Assembly (NCBI GenBank): GCA_963693305.1
Contig: OY855913.1
Location: 6,199,201-6,263,200, forward strand
From: Meandrina meandrites
Taxonomy: Eukaryota; Cnidaria; Anthozoa; Scleractinia; Meandrinidae
DNA: 64,000 nt
Reading direction: 5' to 3'
The notes beneath the pieces are model-generated. The model made no database searches and was not told where the DNA came from. It saw nothing but the letters and a program-made list of their open reading frames with translations. Position 1 is the first letter of the stretch. The number at the start of each line of letters is the position of its first letter. The position numbers and the translations under genes were made by a program. Shown in pieces: positions 43,801 to 53,837 of this stretch.

Positions 43801-46420
43801 GAGTATATGAGACAGGTGAGCCCACTGTACTTCTGAAAGTACACAAAATGTAACTTACTATAACGTAAATATAATAAAAGACTAATTACACTCCAATTAT
43901 AACAACAGTACTTAAACGTACCAACACATACATCAAACTGAGATAAAATTGTTCAAGAATACACCAGGCGGCTTATATCGCAAAACACCAAGTAAAATTA
44001 AATAAGGTGGGTAGGGAGGGCAAAAATGCCAAAAAGGACTGGCTGCCAGCTCGTATGTTACTCCCTGCAAGAGCAGATAAAGACAACCCTAGTATAGAAA
44101 TTGCTACATCTATAATATGACTAAATAATAGTACGTTTACATGCATGCTGAAATATTACTAGTTGCTGACTGTAGCCTAACGTAATTCTACCGTAAACAA
44201 TTTGGTTGCGAAACTGCGGTTGACCTTCATAATATAGAGAGTAGACGGCACAAAGCTTTCTTGGTCGCAATCTCTTATTTGTAATTTAGACAAGCATCAC
44301 CAACATAGCTGATGCTTTCCTTTAAATATTTTGGTGTTAGAGACCATAAGTTATATGTACTTTTCTCTTTTTTTAAAGGTGGTTGCTCAACAACTTAAAT
44401 TAGAACAAGAGAGGGAAGCAGAGTTAGACATGCTCTACAGGTAAGAATTGTATACATAAGCTTCCTGTGCTAACTCTATTTTGGCTCGTCATTCAACCTG
44501 TCATGTGACAAGCGAAGCGTCATGGGCTGGAGGAAAAGGTCGTGTACCGTGTAACGTGTAACGTGTCATGAGTGATGAGTTGCAGATCTTTTTGTGGGAA
44601 ATGGTGAGTTGTGGTTCGTTCACCAAGCGGGCATTCTTATATGTACTTTTCACTTGTGATTTTCAGAGATGAAGCAGCGCGGATGTGGACAAAGAGAGAA
44701 GCGGAGTGGGAGAGAGAAAGATTAGCGAGAGAAAGGCTCATGGCTGAAGTGCTAGACGTTCGCAAGAGGCAGCTTGATGATAAAATGGAGGAAAATAAAC
44801 GCCGCCAGCAGGAGTCGATTGAGAGTCGAGAAGAGTTGCTCAGGGAACTGGAGGAAGTTCAGAGGATGACGGCGAGAGAAAAGGTTGAGGAGGAACGGCA
44901 ACGAAGAGAAAGAGAAAAAGAGATTCAAGCACAGGTTCGTATAATACATGTAGTTGTCATTTTTCATGCTGACCGACCGACCTACCCACGGACTGACTCA
45001 CTGACTCATGCAGTAACTGACCTTTTGACTCACTGCCTGCTTGCCTCAATTGACTGACTGACTGACTGACTGACTGACTGACTGACTGACTGACTGACTG
45101 ACTGACTGACTGACTGACTGACTGACCTAAGATTCAGTGTCCGCTTACAGGAAGACTGTGTCTACTTGAGAAAATTACCCCAAATGAAAAACCAGAAAAG
45201 AGAGACGCAGACACGAGCCTTGCGTTATTACTAACCATAATAAAATCATTTCCTAATTTCCATTTCAATAGATAACGTCTCGTAGAGAAAAGGCGCAAGA
45301 AATGCAGCAAACTGAAAGAGAGGAACTAGAAAGAGAAAGGTGAGTGAACGAATGTGTCTTTACTCCCCACTGTCTCTAAGCCAATCCAGATTAAGAAAGC
45401 TTGCAGCTGCATGTATTGCAAGTAGTAGGTTGTTGTCAATGTGACCTATTGTCTTCAATTTCAACCATCTTTTCAGGCGGGAAAAAGAAGCATATAATCA
45501 AATGCTGAGACACGAAGCAGATCACATGAGAGCACGAGGACCACATGCGAGGGTGAGTATTCTCTGTGCCATTGTACTGTTTGTAGATTTTAGAGACTTA
45601 ACCGCGAGAATTGAGTTCCGCAAATTAATATTTATTACCTTACAACTCATGCATTCACTTCATTCTTGGGTAGCTGGGCATCTGAATTGGTCGAACTTGC
45701 TTACTGAGGAGTGCTACTGAACTAGCTCCAAAAAAATTTGTCGAGCTGGTAAAACATCAAGGGCCCGCTTGGGAGAGTGGGTGAGGTTGAAAAATTGTTA
45801 GCGTGTTTGCGCTGGCTCTGCTATCTGAAACAGGGGGCTGCCTTCTGTGTTATTCAAATATTAAACTTCTCATGTGCCGCACGATATCGTACGAACGCAG
45901 TTCGGTTACGATAAGACTGTAATGCAGTACTACTGCGTTACGACTGCGGTTCGATTACGATACGACTACGTACGACTGTGGTGCGACTACAGTTCGGTTG
46001 CGACACGAGTACAAAACGACTGTGGCTCGATTACGGTACGACTACGTACGACTGTGGTACGAATGCAGTTCGGTTGTAATTTGACTGCGTTACGACAGCA
46101 GACCGATTGCGGAACGGTAACGTACGAATGTAGTACGACAGGGATGCGACTACGTACGAAAGGAGTATGACTGCAGTGCGACTGACTATGTATGAATGTG
46201 CTTTGACTGCGGTACGAGTAAATACGAATGTATCACGAATGCAGTACGACTACGTACGAATGTGGAACGACTACGGTACGACTGCGGAACGACCACGGTA
46301 CTGCTGTGCAACTTGGCCTGATAAGCATGGATTGGAACAGGCGCAGCCATAGAATACTAAATCCACTTTTTTCTACTTTTTTCGTAGTTTGCTCCGAGGA
46401 GGAGGACGGCATTTGAATAG
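34868..46420 (+). CDS. TCHP: trichoplein keratin filament-binding protein (TCHP)
   Basis: Nineteen exons with consistent phases give about 503 aa, close to the vertebrate 498: 34868-35061, 36758-36875, 37444-37502, 38333-38375, 38563-38619, 39351-39419, 39521-39552, 40240-40314, 40778-40844, 41223-41285, 41898-41947, 42542-42608, 43172-43210, 43744-43815, 44379-44440, 44667-44934, 45272-45339, 45477-45552, 46388-46420. It begins MALPTL...YW and has NARYF, YEHWKQNAPELRE and the conserved block MWTKREAEWERERLARERLM. Nearly all the rest is Glu/Arg/Lys-rich coiled coil. In vertebrates TCHP binds keratin filaments, sits at mother centrioles and, through Aurora A, restrains cilium assembly. Cnidarians lack classical keratins, so a centriolar role is the likelier ancestral one (inference). 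An in-frame upstream ATG at 34808 would add 20 residues; 34868 is preferred because it matches the family start. Confidence 0.93.
35425..35702 (-). repeat. SINE, fullest copy, in TCHP intron 1
   Basis: The tRNA-like head is on the minus strand at about 35635-35702 (GTGGCCTAATGGTTAGTG as A box region, GGGTTCGAGCCC as B box). The body has CCCATTTATACACCTGGGTG and ends near GCCTAGTGGCCCATCAGGCC. Related copies: 15130-15312, 29053-29281, and a head at 40528. Confidence 0.75.
35930..35947. repeat. poly-C run
   Basis: A run of about 18 C inside TATAAGCC-type short repeats, TCHP intron 1. Confidence 0.85.
39012..39139. repeat. 128-bp imperfect palindrome, MITE-like
   Basis: GTTGGCTCAAAGATATGAAT is mirrored by ATTCATATCTTTG...TTGAGCAAC. 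The centre holds CATTCGCTGCGCTCACTCAT. TCHP intron 5. Confidence 0.6.
39891..39985. repeat. 95-bp palindrome, MITE-like
   Basis: TACTTTCACAGCATTATTGG is mirrored by CCAATAATGCTGTGAACCAAAGTA; TCHP intron 7. Confidence 0.6.
40011..40132. repeat. 122-bp inverted-repeat element
   Basis: CCCTCCTAAAACCCTATT is mirrored by AATAGGATTTTAGGAGGG, with inner CTCTCTCTG / CAGAGAGAG arms; TCHP intron 7. Confidence 0.6.
40528..40625 (+). repeat. SINE tRNA-like head
   Basis: GGCCCAATGGTTAGTGTG...GGATCAAGTGGT matches the reverse complement of the head of the SINE at 35425-35702. Confidence 0.6.
43297..43591. repeat. dispersed repeat, copy 2
   Basis: Homologous to 10107-10565 over GATTGGCTGAGCTATTGAAC...AGTGTGCAGT and the ATAGAAATCTCGAGCTCATA end. 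TCHP intron 13. Confidence 0.65.
43622..43700. repeat. 79-bp hairpin element with perfect 27-bp arms
   Basis: Arms begin CTAGCCTGCGAATACAG and continue CCGCCTCTCC; the 25-nt loop is unpaired. The same arm core is at 52571-52659 with a different loop. Confidence 0.8.
45047..45124. repeat. (GACT)n microsatellite
   Basis: About 19 tandem TGAC/GACT units in TCHP intron 16, with degenerate units upstream from 44970. Confidence 0.95.
45870..46310. repeat. degenerate 10-12 bp tandem repeat in the last TCHP intron
   Basis: More than 30 variants of TACGACTGCGG; CpG-rich, ending about 80 bp before the terminal exon. The long reading frames across it are a side effect of the repeat. Confidence 0.8.
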
Positions 46421-47206
46421 TGGTAATGAATTTTTCATCAGACTGGGAAAACTATGTTTTGGTCACACGAATTCGAGTGAAACAACCAACGGACGCTTGG
46501 TTCGTCACACAACCTCTGTCGCCGTCACGCAATCGCCAAACGATGGAAATAACAAGTGCAAACCAGAATGTGCAATGATTATTATTTTTAAAGGAACTTT
46601 TGGACTTACATGCATTTATATAAGGTTATCTTCCGAAGTCTTGCTAGGATTGACCTAGAATTCTCGAGAAGTGGATAATTTATAAATTGAATAGAATTTC
46701 TGATAAAGACTGATGTATCAGTCTCGAGAAATACCCGAGTTTCGTAAATTTAGTTGTTACAAAGTGTAAATATTAAAAAAAACAATTGAACGTAAATTGT
46801 GTTACTTTTATTTATGAGTATGATTTTCTCTTTCTCTAGAGTATGCTTTCCTGAAAAGGATTTCTGTGTTTGTTGGTGTTACTCTTTAATAAGAGAACAG
46901 TGTATCGAAAACTCTGTAATCTGTGTTAACACCTTTTATTACGTTTTAAGTCACATCCGGTACAGATCTACGTTCTGCTACATCACCCTCAGAAAACAAA
47001 AACACAAATGTCACATAACAATTAATGCTGATTGATACCCAATGCCAAAACCACTCTTTAAAATTCCCGCATTTTATTCAATTTCTCAAGCCCCGAGACC
47101 AGAAAATTTTAGTTCCTTGCCCCGGTGATTATCTTCACAAAAACCCTTGAAAACTACCACTGACGTAGCCACAGTCGCATTAAAATTACCGCTAAACATT
47201 ATGTTC
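46421..47206. other. convergent 3' region of TCHP (+) and the cobalamin-binding gene (-)
   Basis: No coding sequence recognised. TTTATT at 47073-47078, an AATAAA on the minus strand, is a candidate poly(A) signal for the minus-strand gene. No canonical signal close to the TCHP stop was found. Confidence 0.4.
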
Positions 47207-47305
47207 ACAGACATCTGCTACAAATCTGAGAGGACTAAAATTCCTTTGTCTAGTGCCACAGATATCTGCTACAAATCTGAGAGGACTAAAATCCCTTTGT
47301 CTAGC
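47207..47305. repeat. 51-bp direct tandem duplication overlapping a stop codon
   Basis: Two near-identical units (ATCTGCTACAAATCTGAGAG...CCTTTGTCTAG) start at 47213 and 47264. The unit nearer the gene contains its TAG stop (47301-47303, minus strand). Confidence 0.85.
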
Positions 47306-50300
47306 CCCAATTCACTTTTTTGTATCGAAAGCTCAATGTGGATCCGTGCCCAGGCCTCAGATCATCGATACCAACTGGAGCTGACTTGCCATCAATGTAT
47401 ATCAGCCAGTAGTACTTGTCGGCGGGTCTGTTGTGAATACCGCAGATGGACTCGATCATTCGGCCATACGAGGTGTTAACAGTGGTGAGATTGTAACAGG
47501 AGTGTTGATTGGCCGCCTCTTTCAAGATGTCGTGAGCATTTGTTCCATTGACTACTGACACGCACACACGGGGAGGGGGGCTTTGTCCGTTGGAATATTT
47601 GGTCACACTGAACTCCAGTTCAACGCAAACTTCTACAATCTGTAAAGTAATGAAAACTCCGTTCAAATGTCGTTACACTGTATTGACGTTCGTGTTATAT
47701 AATGTTGGCCCCGGTTGTTCAAAGGGCGGATAACGCTAACCACCGGATAAATCACTATCCAGTGGATAAGTGTTGATGAAACAAACTACGCTATCCACTG
47801 GATAGTGATTTATCCGGTGGATAGCGCTATCCACCCTTTGAACAACTGGGGCTTGGTCTTTCGATTGGATGGGCCTCGAGATGTCTCTTTTCGCTAAGAG
47901 GTGGTACCCCTGGGATATAGAGAAGCGAAGCCTAAAAACAGACCGGTTCTCCTTATCCTCTCCCCAACCCCTAACGATCGTAAGCACAGACGTTTTGAGC
48001 CACGAACGGTAACCGGAAGACGAAGGCGAATATTGAAGTTTTTGACGAACTTTTTCCTCCAAAAAATGAGTAAGACAGCCTTCATTTTAGCACGTACAAC
48101 TTGAATTTCTAAACAAAAAGACGATAATAAACGCCAAAGACAAAAGATTTCCATTTACGGTTGCCGTCTGTGGCTCAAAAACGCCTGTGCTTAAGCTTGC
48201 CACCGGTAACTGCTATTTTTAAAATGTTCTTACAGCGTTTTCTCCCTCGCCACCTGCAAAAAATAAAAATAATAAAAATTAGCGATGAAAAATAATTACA
48301 AAGGAATGTTCCAAAAAGTCCCAATTAACATTTTATGGCGACTAGTTGCGAGGAATTTGTAAACATTTTGATGCTTTACAAACATAAAACATCATTAGTA
48401 GGTTCAGACGGTGTATCTGAGATGTTATGTGGGTATGTGGAGTGACAAATTTTCTGCGTTATACAAAACCCCTGTGACAGTGGTGCCGCCCTGTGCAGTG
48501 TGGCCTACCTGTGGTATTCTTGGGGCAGCGAATGTCTTTCAGATCGTACGGAAGTGCTCCGATCAAACTTGGAATCACGTAGATGGTGCTGAGCAAGTTG
48601 ATGAATGATCCGTCAGGATTTTGACGAGATTTGAGCCAGCGCAGAGTCTTGGAACACTTGGTTTTCTTCACTCCAGCCGCTAGCAGAGCCTTGATATGAA
48701 AAAAGACAAAACAAACTTCAGACAAGCAATGGCAAGTATAATCCTGCTTTTCCTAAGAACAAGGAAACAGATCTAGGAAACCCTAGACTTGCTCCAAGTC
48801 GCTCGTTTGATGCGCAGGAGACCGCTGGATACGGATACAGAGGGTGCGCGAGGACTTTAAAAAACAAAATGGCGGCGGGTTGCGAGCCATTCCTCGATTT
48901 TGTTCGCTTTGCTCGCCGCTACACACGGACAAAATTTCGCGCGATTTCAAAGCGATTTTACTCAAGAACCTTATTATAGGAAATGAAAGTTAGCAGTGTT
49001 ACAATAAATTTGCTCCTGTTGCCTCTGCAAGTTTCGTTTCTTTGTGTGGTCGCGTTAATTTCTAATTTCCTATAATGTAACTGTGGTCTATCGCGCGCAA
49101 TTTTAAAGCAAGCTTTCTCAAGTAACTCTAGATCTATTAACCCAAAGAAAGAAAAAAAGGAGCGACTTGGGGTTGGTCTAGGGAAATCCTAACTGCTGGC
49201 TTTGCTTGCGTCAAAAAACGCGATTTAAAACCGTTTTAGTGATTAAAATCTTATGCACAACTTTAAAAGCGTTACTTAAACACCTTCTTTGCATATTAGA
49301 AACAAAAGGCGCCCGTTGGCTTCACAGCAACACAAGATCGGCGTTTATGCAGAGGTTACAAACTATAATATGAAAATTTCTCTACATAATGGCTCGTAAC
49401 GCAAGATACATTGCATGACCAGGTAAAAAAAACATCTGTTTGCGATGCCATAGAGGGAGGGACGGTCATAAAGGAATCTTCTTACCTAAAAATCAGGGAG
49501 AACATAACGGAATCTTTTCCCCTGAAAACCAGGGGGGTCATAAAGGAATCTTCTTACCTGAAAACCATGGGGGAGGAGGTCATAAAGGAGTCTTCTTACC
49601 TGAAAACCAGGGGGGGGGGGGTCATAAAGGAATCTTCTTACCTGAAAACCAGGGGGGGGGGGGGCATAAAGGAATCTTCTTACCTGAGAAGCAAGAGCTG
49701 CGGTGACCTCATTTTCGCCAAACGTGGTGTCGTTCAGTTGTCGTTTGAGAAGCTCATTGCTCGCTGTATCAATTCCAGTATTAATCTTCTTCAAAAACGC
49801 CTTCGTACTGCGTTTTGTGATCGACTTTTTGATACATTTCAAAGCCATGACTTGCATAGCAAGCGTGTCTCCGCTGGCGTGACCAACTTGACCTGGGATG
49901 TTCTGTAAGATGTTTTTCACGTAGGTAAACGTTTTCCTTCTGAGATCCTTTCCGCTGCTGCAGAGGGCCAAAACAGCTAAGCTGTACTGAAAAGGATGGT
50001 TAAAGCCCACTTGAGGGAACTTGCTCAGTTTGTTTTTCAGACTACCAACCAAATTGAAATCGTAGAAGTTCTGCGGGTCGCGGCAAGTTGCCAAGGCACC
50101 GAGAATGTAAAGAGCCACCCTACCCCCAGACAGGGATCCGATGCTCGCCTTGATGATCTCAGCATTTAGGTGCTCGGCTCCAGTCTCCACGGAGTGACCG
50201 ATCAACCTCAGGGAGTGGTATGCAAACGCACTTACGTGTCCCGCCCCGTAAGTACCATTTTCGTCTTGTCGGTTTCTTAGCCATTCTGCAGCTCTGACAG

Positions 50301-52265
50301 CTGAGCGTGTAAGACTGGTTTGCAAACTTCTTGGACCTAAAACATATCAAGATGTACGCAGTGAACCCGCGTCCTGCTAAACTGGATTATATTTTACGAT
50401 GAAATAACCTCTGATCACGTTTTTTTCTGTCGCGCAACGAACAGCTTTGAGATGAAGACTTGCGTGACAACCGGAAAATTAAGCAAAAGTTTCAAAGCAC
50501 AGAAACCTTTTTCTTTGTTTTCATAGAATGATGGCACTGAAACGAGTTAAAAAGCTGTGAAAACACAAGTCGTAGACAAGGGTTTTAACAGCTTTCTGAA
50601 GTCTCAAAATCTTTCAAGAGTGTCTCCACAAAGTCTGAAAATGAAAAAAGGTTCTCATTTCCTTTACCATGAGTGTTCCAAATAATACTTTTTTCAAATG
50701 AGCTACAGATAAAATGATTTTCAGCCTCTTGCAGTGCGTGTACCATCGTTTCTATGTTATAATTTCAAAGAACTAGCTAACGGTTTTCCTGTTTCCATGG
50801 TATTGTGGCAAACTGAGTGGAACTTTAAAGACGAGTTATGCGTCAACAGCTGTTTCGAGCTCTACAAACAGTTCAAGAGTGTTTAAACAAGGGGAAAAGC
50901 TTTTCATTTCGTTCTTAAAGGAAAAAAGGCGAAATTATTTCTCACGTTTCAATATGGTCATGATGAATGAATTTGGACCAATAACAAAGTTTGTTTGTGG
51001 CATTTACGTCTTATAAAGTACGAAATACAATAAGGTATTCCCCGTTTCCATAGAGTTATGGAAACACAAGTGGAACTTATTGGATGACAAGTCAAGCTAT
51101 GGAAAGACATGTTACCACAGCTGTTGTTTTGAGCTCTTCTTAATTTCCACGACTGTTTACCTACTCTATGGAAAGTCTACTATTTCGTTTATGAAATTAA
51201 CGCCCAAAATACAAATTTTCTGCGGTGTCTCTTTAGTGCGATGACGAATAGTTTTCCAACAATCACAACGTGCGGATTATCTCATCTATTATTCGCTTTT
51301 AACACTGCTATCATCTTTATAGCACGAATTTAGAAGAAATTAGAAGAGTCGTGGGGGGCCCGCTTGTAGCAATACTTGCGCCCTGCTATTCTATTCATGC
51401 GCTTGGCTATTTTAAAAACCGCCTCCGTCTTCGTAGGACTTCTCTCAACTCTTGTAAGCACTGTTCTTCAGGCCACTTTAACGTCCTTTCCCCTGCTTTA
51501 CACGCACTTTGTTCTATTAAGTGGATATGATGTAGCTGGGAATGATAAATTCGTTTGAGATCAAAATGATCTAATTGTAAATTTGATGCGTAAGAAAATC
51601 AAATCTTTATGATACGAGTGTAGCACATCTTGGGAACACAGAAAGCAGCTTCCGGCCGTAATCATGTTGGACTGTGTTGAAGGGAAATCTTCTGAAAAAT
51701 CGAAACCCCAAACAATCCAGAAATGAGGTAAAGCATAGAACAAATAGCTATAAAAAACATAAAAATCAAATGATGTGCAATAAGTATTTCGCATTGAGCT
51801 TTGCATGTTTGGGTTTTTACTTTTTCGTTGCACGTAGAAATACCCAAACATCTTTATTGTGGTATGAAGAAATAGGAGACGACTGCAACGCAGGGCTATG
51901 TACGTGTTCCGGCAAGATGATGACAAACCGCACGCAGAGCTGCGCTGGAAAATAACTGGTATAATTTCCACGTTATGTTGAACGTAAAAAAGAATTCGCG
52001 AGCTAAAAAGCGACCTTACTTCCTAAATTCATTCTTTAAACAGTAATTAAAAGTGAATATAGAGTAAGCTTAGGCGAGGATTTTTCTTGAAATGTATACT
52101 TTTCAAAAATATTTTTTGCGCATCATTTCAGTTGACAAATTGCTAGTTATGCTAGCGCTAATGGACTCGTTAAATCAGTAAATATTGTCTTTCCTTACCG
52201 CAAAATCCTCTAGCTTGCGAAAACAGGGCAAGAATCACCAAAAGCGCCAACAGTTGGCAGTTCAT
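47301..52265 (-). CDS. secreted cobalamin-binding protein (transcobalamin/intrinsic factor-like)
   Basis: Minus-strand exons, in order: 52199-52265, 49684-50336, 48509-48689, 48234-48253 (a 20-nt microexon) and 47301-47639. Phases agree and give about 419 aa, near human intrinsic factor (417). Residues 1-20 form a signal peptide (MNCQLLALLVILALFSQARG). The alpha domain follows, with helical repeats such as FQYSLAVLALC, GDTLAMQVMALKC and RQNPDGSFINLLST. The C-terminal beta domain (DUF4430-like) has YYWLIYIDGK and SAPVGIDDLRPGHGSTLSF. This architecture binds vitamin B12 for extracellular transport; cnidarians must obtain B12 from diet or microbes. Several N-glycosylation sequons occur. The exon-2 donor is followed by tandem copies of itself (49466-49697). 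Which vertebrate paralogue is closest cannot be told. Confidence 0.9.
47708..47852. mobile_element. MITE with GCCCCGGTTGTTCAAAGG ends, TTG duplication
   Basis: 145 bp, arms of about 60 bp with GGATAAATCACTATCCA in both orientations. TTG lies at 47705-47707 and 47853-47855. It sits in the last intron of the cobalamin-binding gene. Confidence 0.7.
48966..49079. mobile_element. fragment of the CCTTATTATAGG MITE family
   Basis: Shares the end and the ACAATAAATTTG...GTGTGGTCGCGTTAATTT core with 6079-6557. Shorter, with degraded ends. Confidence 0.6.
49466..49697 (-). repeat. 36/42-bp minisatellite repeating a splice donor
   Basis: On the minus strand each unit reads about CCTGGTTTTCAG|GTAAGAAGATTCC with a C-run. 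GT positions: 49682-49683 (real donor), 49640-41, 49598-99, 49556-57, a mutated copy at 49520-21, and 49484-85. Spacings are 42, 42, 42, 36 and 36, all multiples of three. The frame stays open through the first three decoys, reading VRRFLYDPPPPGFQ-like units. Confidence 0.85.
50340..52198 (-). other. intron 1 of the cobalamin-binding gene
   Basis: 1.86 kb between the signal-peptide exon and exon 2. No repeat family or ORF recognised. Confidence 0.5.
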
Positions 52266-52570
52266 GTTGACGTCTCGTCGTTTCAAATGGTAAAATAAAA
52301 GCTTTTTCGTCTGATTCGAGTCTTGGTGTCCTGTACAGGAAATCACATAAGCGAAAGAAAGGTCAGTTCACAGGCTATCAGGATATCACATTGCTCTGGG
52401 TCCCAGTCTTTAGCAATAAAACCCGAAACGCAAACGAGGCAGTTAAGATATGCCCTCCATCCCAATGCCCGATCGCAGGTTGTGCCTTAATTCGGGTCCA
52501 GAATTCTTGTAGCATTCACAGCTGTCAGTTCCTTTTCAAGATCAGAAAGGAAACGATTGCTATGTCGCGA

Positions 52571-52659
52571 TAGCCTGCGAATACAGTCGCCTCACATCTC
52601 TCCCGGCCGGTTTGGCGTTTCGCCCGGGAGCGATGAGAGGCGGTTGTATTCGCAGGCTA
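52571..52659. repeat. 89-bp hairpin element with TAGCCTGCGAATACAG arms
   Basis: Arms TAGCCTGCGAATACAGTCGC and complement with small mismatches. The inner hairpin CTCCCGG/CCGGGAG extends the stem. It sits about 300 bp upstream of the cobalamin-binding gene start. Confidence 0.75.
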
Positions 52660-52839
52660 ATGCAGCGCTCGCCATCAATCGTAAAATATGTCCCCTCTTC
52701 GCTCAGTGTTCATGGGGTTTAGGAAACATTACTTGCATGCAGTCAAAAATGTCATCAATAAAACAAAAACGCGCATTTTAGATGACTGGTCCTTTTCAAG
52801 AGGTACAAAAACCACCCCTTTCAGTCTCTTGTAGCCTGA

Positions 52840-53180
52840 CTAGCCTGTGTACAGCCGTCCCACTCAAATAACATCTCTTTCATGTGGTATTATTTTCGGG
52901 GAGGGCTTATATACGGGGGGCCTGAGGGAGGGAGGAGTCTTATTTCCGGATAGAAATTTGCATTTAGTCCGGCATAAACCTTTGGGTTTCCATTTTGGAC
53001 ATGATACAGGTACTTTATTTCAACAAGAGCAAATCAAGTCTTTCTTGGTCTACAAAGCAAGCCCGATAACAGGGATAGGGCTATATATTTTCGGAAGGAT
53101 TTTTGCGTCTGTGAAATTTGGGGGCCTATTTTCGGCGAGGGGGGGGGGGGGAAGGTGGAGAAGCTGGCTTTATCGTTAGT
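52840..53180. other. repeat-like G-rich segment, no gene recognised
   Basis: Contains GGGAGG runs and a G-run of about 12 at 53139. The reading frame across it is Gly-rich and lacks splice or domain support. Confidence 0.3.
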
Positions 53181-53837
53181 CTGACGGATGACATTTCAGA
53201 CTAGCCTTATCGTCTGTGCACAAAACGTTGATTTTAATAATTTTACGATAAATTAAGTATTGCCGGGAGTATTAAAATGATCTTTGAACGGAAATTGTAT
53301 CTTATTTACTCATTGATCCTATCAGTTACAACACGAATCCTGCACTAAATTTTTCAATACCCACAGATCAGGAGCTCGCCTCAGTTCATCCTGAATGTTT
53401 AATTTGAATTGCAAATATTTTTACACTCATTTAGTATTCATTTTATATCATCACCTTAACACGAGGACATCAGAAACTCGCTGTGCTTCTTCGTTCAGAC
53501 TTTTCCTTTTAGATTAGAATAATTGTTGTCTTACATGTCTCAAACGGAGACTTCTTGGGTGGGACTAACGTATCGACCTCTGGAACGAAATTCGTCTCAA
53601 GTGGACCTACAGCTGAACCATCAATGACAAGCGAGACAAGAAGTCAAGTGACACAAGAGTCTTATTCGTGTTCATGGTATGTTATCAAGATTTTATGTTT
53701 TATTATTGCTCCTTATAAGTAACTTGCATATGTACAGCTGACTGATAATTTTGTATATTTTGAGACATTATTACTTCAAGATTTCGTTCTTCCTTCTAAT
53801 CTGCCAGAGCAACGTGTTGAATCCAGGTCTTACAAAT

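Noticed and set aside
45874..46170. 98-codon frame rich in Tyr/Arg/Val
   Set aside because: Produced by the degenerate repeat in the last TCHP intron.
49411..49908. 165-codon plus-strand frame with repeated peptide
   Set aside because: Antisense of the cobalamin-binding exon 2 and its donor minisatellite.
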